Shown piece by piece: positions 6,214-8,643 of a stretch of 8,643 bases of DNA. The number at the start of each line of letters is the position of its first letter. The first letter of the stretch is position 1. This DNA comes from Candidatus Paceibacter sp. Lineage in GTDB: Bacteria; Patescibacteriota; Minisyncoccia; UBA6257; GWB1-50-10. The notes below the pieces were generated by a model. That model ran no database searches, was not told the origin of the DNA, and saw nothing but the letters and a program-made list of their open reading frames with translations. Both the position numbers and the translations under genes were made by a program. The stretch covers positions 1 through 8,643 of the forward strand of contig DYGP01000026.1 in assembly GCA_020724685.1 (NCBI GenBank), given 5' to 3'.

Positions 6214-6607
6214 GTTCTGAAATTTCGCTTTTCCGGTACGTTCGGTATCCTTTCTTTGCCATCGCGTTTCGGAACGATTCGGTGCTCGAAAAAAACGCAA
6301 CTCGATCTTTGGGAAGCCCCGATGAGGCCTGTTCGGCGAGTCCCTTGAGAGAATCGAAGATGTAAAGCCCGTACCCTTTTTCTCCGATCTTTTCTCCGAG
6401 ATTTTTCGGATCGGTAACGGCATATTCCTTTATTTTCCGCGAGATGTCGCCGAAGAGAAGATCGACGGAATCGAAAAGGTCTCCTTTCTCGGCGTTCCGA
6501 TCGGGAGAGACGAAGAGAAACGATATTTCGGCGCCCCTCTCGAACAGGGGACGATAAAACGAAAGATCGTGCACCGTGTCTTCTATGATGAGTACGGATC
6601 CTTCCAT
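6191..6607 (-). CDS. unrecognised 138-aa protein, possibly receiver-like fold
   Basis: 138 aa starting MEGSVLIIEDTVHDLSFY. No family is recognised with certainty. The alternation of hydrophobic strands (SVLIIED, AEISFLFVSPD, YGLYIFDS, DRVAFFSS) with helices, the acidic pair after strand 1 (ED), and the ending GYRTYRKSEISELI resemble a degenerate response-regulator receiver domain. A phosphoacceptor Asp cannot be placed securely (FDSLKG is the best candidate). The start at 6607 is preferred over the longer open frame to 6691 because a perfect TATAAT lies just upstream of it and the extension is basic and low in homology-like features. The gene converges on thpR, overlapping its end by 23 bases. 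Confidence 0.75.
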   Translation of the reverse strand: MEGSVLIIEDTVHDLSFYRPLFERGAEISFLFVSPDRNAEKGDLFDSVDLLFGDISRKIKEYAVTDPKNLGEKIGEKGYGLYIFDSLKGLAEQASSGLPKDRVAFFSSTESFRNAMAKKGYRTYRKSEISELISDFGL

Positions 6608-6614
6608 TGCCTGT

Positions 6615-6620
6615 ATTATA
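6615..6620 (-). promoter_or_regulatory. perfect -10 box just upstream of the 138-aa gene
   Basis: On the minus strand, TATAAT occupies 6620-6615 and the ATG follows 7 bases later (ACAGGCA between). That spacing puts the expected transcription start at the start codon itself, so the mRNA would be leaderless. No clear -35 hexamer is seen at 16-18 bases. Confidence 0.6.
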
Positions 6621-6655
6621 CGCGAATTTCCTTTCACGTTCGACCCCCGGTTTTC

Positions 6656-6685
6656 TTGATTATTTTTCCGTTTTCGTAATACAAT
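6656..6685 (+). promoter_or_regulatory. promoter candidate for tRNA-Lys
   Basis: TTGATT (6656-6661) as -35, an 18-base spacer, and TACAAT (6680-6685) as -10. Transcription would start near 6692, about 37 bases before the tRNA 5' end, leaving a GC-rich 5' leader to be removed by RNase P. Confidence 0.55.
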
Positions 6686-6728
6686 TTTCACCAGGGGGTC
6701 CGGTCGGCGGAACCCGCGAATGAATTTC

Positions 6729-6801
6729 GCCCCTATAGCTCAGCTGGTAGAGCAGCTGCCTTTTAAGCAGTTGGTCCTAGGTTCGAATCCTAGTGGGGGC
6801 A
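6729..6801 (+). tRNA. tRNA-Lys (anticodon UUU)
   Basis: A complete 73-base cloverleaf. Acceptor stem GCCCCTA/TGGGGGC is closed apart from one T-G pair. The D arm is GCTC/GAGC with loop AGCTGGTA, the anticodon stem GCTGC/GCAGT has loop CTTTTAA, giving anticodon TTT (Lys), and the T arm CTAGG/CCTAG has loop TTCGAAT. The discriminator base is A at 6801. CCA is not encoded (the next bases are CAA), so a CCA-adding enzyme is needed. The T arm and acceptor 3' strand recur in imperfect form at 6947. Confidence 0.97.
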
Positions 6802-6815
6802 CAACGTACGTTGTG
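6800..6815 (+). other. perfect palindrome overlapping the tRNA 3' end (hairpin H1)
   Basis: CACAACGTACGTTGTG is a perfect 16-base palindrome that can fold as CACAAC/GTTGTG with a GTAC loop. It starts on the last acceptor-stem base and the discriminator base of tRNA-Lys, so in the precursor it competes with the last acceptor pair or marks the 3' processing site. Confidence 0.75.
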
Positions 6816-6818
6816 ACG

Positions 6819-6851
6819 CCAAGCGAGTGCATGTCTGCACTCGCGTCTTGG
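6819..6851 (+). other. strong hairpin H2 in the tRNA trailer
   Basis: GCGAGTGCA (6823-6831) pairs perfectly with TGCACTCGC (6836-6844) around a TGTC loop. CCAA (6819-6822) can extend the helix with TTGG (6848-6851), leaving a GTC bulge. No T-run follows, so it is not an intrinsic terminator. The second copy of the element lacks this hairpin. Confidence 0.75.
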
Positions 6852-6877
6852 ATTCGAACAGGAAAGGGTGGTGGGAA
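6850..6877 (+). repeat. GGATTCGAAC block, copy 1
   Basis: The block aligns with 6985-7012: 19 of 28 positions agree without gaps, and allowing one small shift most of the remaining differences are A/G or C/T transitions. The first ten bases are also the exact reverse complement of the tRNA T arm at 6781-6790. Confidence 0.65.
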
Positions 6878-6892
6878 AACGGGAGTTTTCCC
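6873..6892 (+). other. perfect 8-bp hairpin H3
   Basis: GGGAAAAC pairs with GTTTTCCC around a GGGA loop. It is followed by AATGC rather than a T-run, so termination here is not expected. Confidence 0.7.
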
Positions 6893-6924
6893 AATGCGGA
6901 AATACTAAAACCGCTGGGTGTTAG

Positions 6925-6950
6925 AAAATTTCCGTGAGGAAATTTTGTTT
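6925..6950 (+). terminator. hairpin H4 with T-rich tail, possible tRNA-Lys terminator
   Basis: AAAATTTCC (6925-6933) pairs perfectly with GGAAATTTT (6938-6946) around a GTGA (GNRA-type) loop, and the 3' side runs into TTTTGTTT. The stem is AT-rich, so terminator strength is uncertain, but it is the only + strand hairpin with a T-rich tail behind the tRNA. Confidence 0.4.
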
Positions 6951-6969
6951 GATTCCTAGTGGGGGCACA
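6947..6969 (+). repeat. second, imperfect copy of the tRNA-Lys 3' end
   Basis: This stretch matches 6781-6803 (T arm, acceptor 3' strand, discriminator and CA) at 21 of 23 bases; the last 16 bases, TCCTAGTGGGGGCACA, are identical. The two changes fall in the T-loop region. No matching tRNA body precedes it, so it is not a second tRNA gene. Confidence 0.92.
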
Positions 6970-7027
6970 GACACAAAATCGCCAGGATTCGAGCGGGAAG
7001 AGCGATGGGGAAGAGTCTGTGGTGTCT
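6966..7027 (+). other. fold enclosing copy 2 of the tRNA-tail element
   Basis: CACAGAC (6966-6972) pairs with GTCTGTG (7015-7021); an alternative register pairs AGACAC (6969-6974) with GTGTCT (7022-7027). Inside, ATCGC (6979-6983) can pair with GCGAT (7002-7006). As in copy 1, the outer helix begins at the CACA that follows the GGGGG of the tRNA-like end. Confidence 0.5.
6985..7012 (+). repeat. GGATTCGAG block, copy 2
   Basis: Counterpart of 6850-6877. It follows CGCCA directly (6980-6984). In copy 1 the same CGCCA (6817-6821) is separated from the block by most of hairpin H2. Confidence 0.65.
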
Positions 7028-7031
7028 TTTG

Positions 7032-7054
7032 AAAAAAAGCGGCCGGAAGGCCGC
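7032..7054 (-). terminator. intrinsic terminator of the 7068-7547 membrane gene
   Basis: On the minus strand GCGGCC-TTCC-GGCCGC is followed at once by seven T residues (7038-7032). It begins 13 bases after the gene's stop codon. Confidence 0.92.
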
Positions 7055-7067
7055 ATAAGAACCGAGA

Positions 7068-7547
7068 TCAAAAATTGCGCAATATTCCCTCGATCATCCA
7101 TGATCCGCCCCGCAGAAAATAGTGGGCTATGAATGCCGAGAAGAAAACTCCCGCGTGGACGAAGATTATTCCCCGAGGGAGGGATTCCTTGCTGTTTTCC
7201 GCGATGATTATCGCGGTCTGGGCGAATCCGACTGCGGAGATGAACAGAAGCGCAAAATATTCCCATTTTTTCACGAGACGGGCGGTGTGCCCGTTCATGG
7301 CGCTTAATACCGTCGTTTCCATTTTTTCCCGCATCGCACTCCATCGTGTGGTGGAGGAAAGCACTCTCACCACTTTTTGTATTCCGATTACGCTGAGCAT
7401 GCCGTATCCCGCGGCGAAGAAAACATACACGAAAGAGTTTTCACCGGAAGACTGCGAAATTTGGACGAGTATCCAGAACGGTATCGAAACGAGAAACGAA
7501 AAAAACAGAAACCACGCAAGATCAAGAAGCAGATATAAGATTTTCAA
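7068..7547 (-). CDS. four-helix membrane protein, unknown function
   Basis: 159 aa, not assigned to a family. Four hydrophobic segments are visible at about residues 4-27 (LYLLLDLAWFLFFSFLVSIPF), 40-62 (FVYVFFAAGYGMLSVIGIQ), 97-115 (YFALLFISAVGFAQTAIII) and 125-147 (RGIIFVHAGVFFSAFIAHYF). A polar, basic loop of ~35 residues separates the second and third (SSTTRWSAMREKMETTV). There are no recognisable catalytic motifs. The start is TTG at 7547, supported by AAGGGGG about 5 bases upstream on the minus strand, one of the better Shine-Dalgarno-like sites in the window. It is a single-gene unit with its own terminator. Confidence 0.82.
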   Translation of the reverse strand: MKILYLLLDLAWFLFFSFLVSIPFWILVQISQSSGENSFVYVFFAAGYGMLSVIGIQKVVRVLSSTTRWSAMREKMETTVLSAMNGHTARLVKKWEYFALLFISAVGFAQTAIIIAENSKESLPRGIIFVHAGVFFSAFIAHYFLRGGSWMIEGILRNF

Positions 7548-7572
7548 AGGAACCCCCTTCGGTTGGTTGTAA

Positions 7573-7676
7573 AATTCGGTTTTCCGTGCTGCGGTATATT
7601 GTGCGACATATTCCTGTTTCGCGCAAGATTTCAGCGCGGTTTTCCGCCTCGCAACGGGCTTTTTTCGCCGCAGGGG
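7573..7676. other. intergenic region between divergent units
   Basis: This is the gap between the minus-strand membrane gene and the small + strand unit. It contains minor inverted repeats such as GCGG-TTTT-CCGC, but no ORF or RNA gene that can be supported. A minus-strand promoter for the membrane gene should lie here, but no convincing -35/-10 pair was found. Confidence 0.5.
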
Positions 7677-7704
7677 TTGATTTTTTCTCGTTTTGGTGTA
7701 TGAT
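7677..7704 (+). promoter_or_regulatory. promoter candidate for the 46-aa small gene
   Basis: TTGATT (7677-7682), a 16-base spacer, and TATGAT (7699-7704) make a good sigma-70-type pair. Transcription from near 7711 would give a leader of about 54 bases. That leader contains a hairpin, GTGGCT (7723-7728) with AGCCGC (7738-7743) around a 9-base loop. Confidence 0.55.
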
Positions 7705-7764
7705 TTCTTATCGGAAGAGTACGTGGCTATAGTCGTAAGCCGCCTTTAGGTTGTATATAAAAAT

Positions 7765-7905
7765 ATGGAAGATCAGAACATGCAGCAGGCGCCGGCGACG
7801 GAACCTCAGAACGTTCCTGCGGAAGGAGAACAGCAGGCGTCCGCACAACCGGAAGCACCGGCTTCCCAGGAGCCAGCGACCCCTTCAGAAGGTCAGCAGG
7901 CATAA
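7765..7905 (+). CDS. 46-aa low-complexity Ala/Pro/Gln/Glu-rich small protein
   Basis: The reading frame runs ATG to TAA and encodes MEDQNMQQAPATEPQNVPAE and a further 26 residues of the same kind, ending SEGQQA. It is acidic, without hydrophobic segments or aromatic residues, and presumably disordered. Support for a real gene: a promoter candidate upstream, a strong intrinsic terminator 15 bases after the stop, and a strongly biased, gene-like composition. Against: its small size, no Shine-Dalgarno, and no recognised family. A second -10-like TATAAA (7755-7760) just before the ATG could instead drive a leaderless message. Some CPR proteins with Ala/Pro/Gln-rich tails look similar, but no specific homolog is claimed. 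Confidence 0.65.
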   Translation: MEDQNMQQAPATEPQNVPAEGEQQASAQPEAPASQEPATPSEGQQA

Positions 7906-7920
7906 GGAAAGCGAAAATAT

Positions 7921-7952
7921 CCCCGCCAATCTACGGATTGGCGGGGTTTTTT
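7921..7952 (+). terminator. strong intrinsic terminator with UNCG tetraloop
   Basis: CCCCGCCAATC (7921-7931) pairs perfectly with GATTGGCGGGG (7936-7946) around TACG, giving the extra-stable C(UACG)G loop, followed by six T residues (7947-7952). It ends the transcript of the 46-aa small gene. Confidence 0.95.
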
Positions 7953-7969
7953 GCCGACGGGTTTTCGCG

Positions 7970-7975
7970 TATACT
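7970..7975 (+). promoter_or_regulatory. -10 box candidate for the Nramp-like gene
   Basis: TATACT ends 10 bases before the ATG at 7986. No Shine-Dalgarno lies between, so the leader would be only a few bases. The 17-base-distant -35 position falls on the T-tract of the preceding terminator. Confidence 0.45.
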
Positions 7976-7985
7976 TTAATTCATT

Positions 7986-8643
7986 ATGGATTATTTTCCT
8001 CCCCGCGAAACGCGGGAGATGCCGGAGGCTCCCCGCTGGACGAAAGCGATCGGTGTCGGCGTCGTTGTCATGGGGCTCGCGATGGGAACGGGAGAGCTCA
8101 TTATGTGGCCGCATCTCGTGACGAAATACGGCGTGCATCTTCTGTGGTTGGCGCTTCTAGGCATCGTTGCGCAGTATTTTATCAATCAGGAAGTCGGGCG
8201 ATATTCAATATCAACAGGAGAGGGATTTTTCTCCGGATCGGCGCGCATTTTGAAATGGTCTCCCGTATTTTGGTTTTTTTCCGCGATTCTGCTTTACATA
8301 TGGCCCGGATGGGCGAGTGCGATCGGTACGACGCTCCGGGAGCTTTTCGGTTTCGGAACGCACCTCGGATGGGCGTGGTGCGCGCTCGCGCTCGTTCTCG
8401 TTTTGACCTTTCTCGGAAAACGGGCATATGCGCTTCTTGAGCGGTCTCTTAAGATGATCGTTCCGGCCTTTTTCGTCATTCTTGTCGCCATTACGGTTTT
8501 AAACGTCGACGTCCAGCACTGGAAAGAGGTCTTGGAGGGGTTTTCGCATTTTGGAAGGATTCCCCCGGATATAGACATAAACGTGCTTTTGAGCGCCATT
8601 GTTTTTGCGGGCGCAGGAGGAATGCTTAATTTGTGCGTTTCGC
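7986..8643 (+). CDS. Nramp-like divalent metal transporter family protein (3' end outside window)
   Basis: 219 codons are visible and the frame is still open at the window end, roughly half of a typical family member. After a hydrophilic N-terminus (to ~20), hydrophobic helices lie at about 21-40, 48-68, 94-113, 127-145, 157-174 and 200-219. Nramp-like features are the layout of helix 1-loop-helix 2 (GTGELIMWPHLVTKYGVHLLWLALLGIVAQYFINQEVGRYSISTGE) and WPGWA in helix 3. Canonical Nramp helix 1 carries DPGN and helix 6 carries MPH as metal ligands; here the corresponding stretches read GTGE (34-37) and AGAGGMLN (208-215). It thus belongs to a divergent Nramp-related group, and its substrate cannot be inferred. 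It forms its own unit behind the terminator at 7921-7952. Confidence 0.8.
   Translation, partial: MDYFPPRETREMPEAPRWTKAIGVGVVVMGLAMGTGELIMWPHLVTKYGVHLLWLALLGIVAQYFINQEVGRYSISTGEGFFSGSARILKWSPVFWFFSAILLYIWPGWASAIGTTLRELFGFGTHLGWAWCALALVLVLTFLGKRAYALLERSLKMIVPAFFVILVAITVLNVDVQHWKEVLEGFSHFGRIPPDIDINVLLSAIVFAGAGGMLNLCVS

Noticed and set aside
6729..6801. tRNA with an intron (group I introns occur in some CPR tRNAs)
   Set aside because: The cloverleaf at 6729-6801 is complete and uninterrupted, so no intron is needed to explain the downstream copy.
6947..6969. A second tRNA gene
   Set aside because: Only the T arm and acceptor 3' strand are repeated; no D arm, anticodon arm or 5' acceptor strand precedes it in a workable arrangement.
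6781..6969. attL/attR of an integrated genetic island
   Set aside because: The repeats resemble an integration target, but they lie only 166 bases apart and no integrase or cargo gene exists between them. At most a remnant, so not annotated as a mobile element.
7032..7054. Terminator for tRNA-Lys on the + strand
   Set aside because: The A-run precedes the hairpin on the + strand; only the minus-strand reading gives hairpin plus T-run, and it sits just behind the minus-strand membrane gene.
7723..7743. Known riboswitch in the leader of the small gene
   Set aside because: A single 6-bp hairpin with a 9-base loop does not match any riboswitch core I recognise.
7751..8440. Long + strand open frame rich in Arg across the small gene, terminator and Nramp-like gene
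   Set aside because: It crosses the perfect terminator at 7921-7952 and overlaps the better-supported frames at 7765-7905 and 7986-8643; composition is typical of an out-of-frame shadow.

Overview
The window looks like a compact chromosome segment of a Candidate Phyla Radiation (Patescibacteria) bacterium, probably Parcubacteria-like. This is inferred from gene style, not from a marker-gene tree. Genes are short and tightly packed, with overlaps of 4 to 26 bases. Several family members are abbreviated (UvrC, Fmt), one tRNA has no encoded CCA, and about half of the bases are G+C. TGA is used as a stop codon (nfo, DUF167, def), so this is not a code-25 lineage.

Layout. (1) 60-3973, + strand: a DNA-repair and envelope cluster. 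It holds a uvrC-like gene broken by a frameshift near 460, a small two-helix membrane/coiled-coil protein, a membrane-anchored Gmad2-GerMN protein, endonuclease IV (nfo), a DUF167 protein and a DUF192 protein. (2) 3970-5591, - strand: an 89-aa hypothetical protein, then def and fmt, the two enzymes of the N-formylmethionine cycle. (3) 5620-6213, +: a ThpR-type RNA 2',3'-cyclic phosphodiesterase, converging on an unrecognised 138-aa protein (6191-6607, -). (4) 6656-7031: a promoter and tRNA-Lys(UUU), followed by a hairpin-rich element that contains a second, imperfect copy of the tRNA 3' end and of an adjoining block. (5) 7032-7547, -: a four-helix membrane protein of unknown function with its own intrinsic terminator. 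(6) 7677-7952, +: a 46-aa low-complexity small ORF with its own promoter candidate and a strong UNCG-loop terminator. (7) 7986 to the window end, +: the N-terminal half of an Nramp-like transporter whose two metal-binding motifs are replaced.

How the genes may work together: UvrC and endonuclease IV are nucleotide- and base-excision repair enzymes in one co-directional run, while Def and Fmt form a start-methionine processing operon. Several start codons sit 6 to 12 bases after a TATAAT-like box and lack a Shine-Dalgarno sequence, which suggests frequent leaderless transcription. The parts most worth a second look are the duplicated, hairpin-rich element behind tRNA-Lys, the altered catalytic motif in Fmt, the Nramp-like protein without canonical metal ligands, and the broken, compact uvrC.
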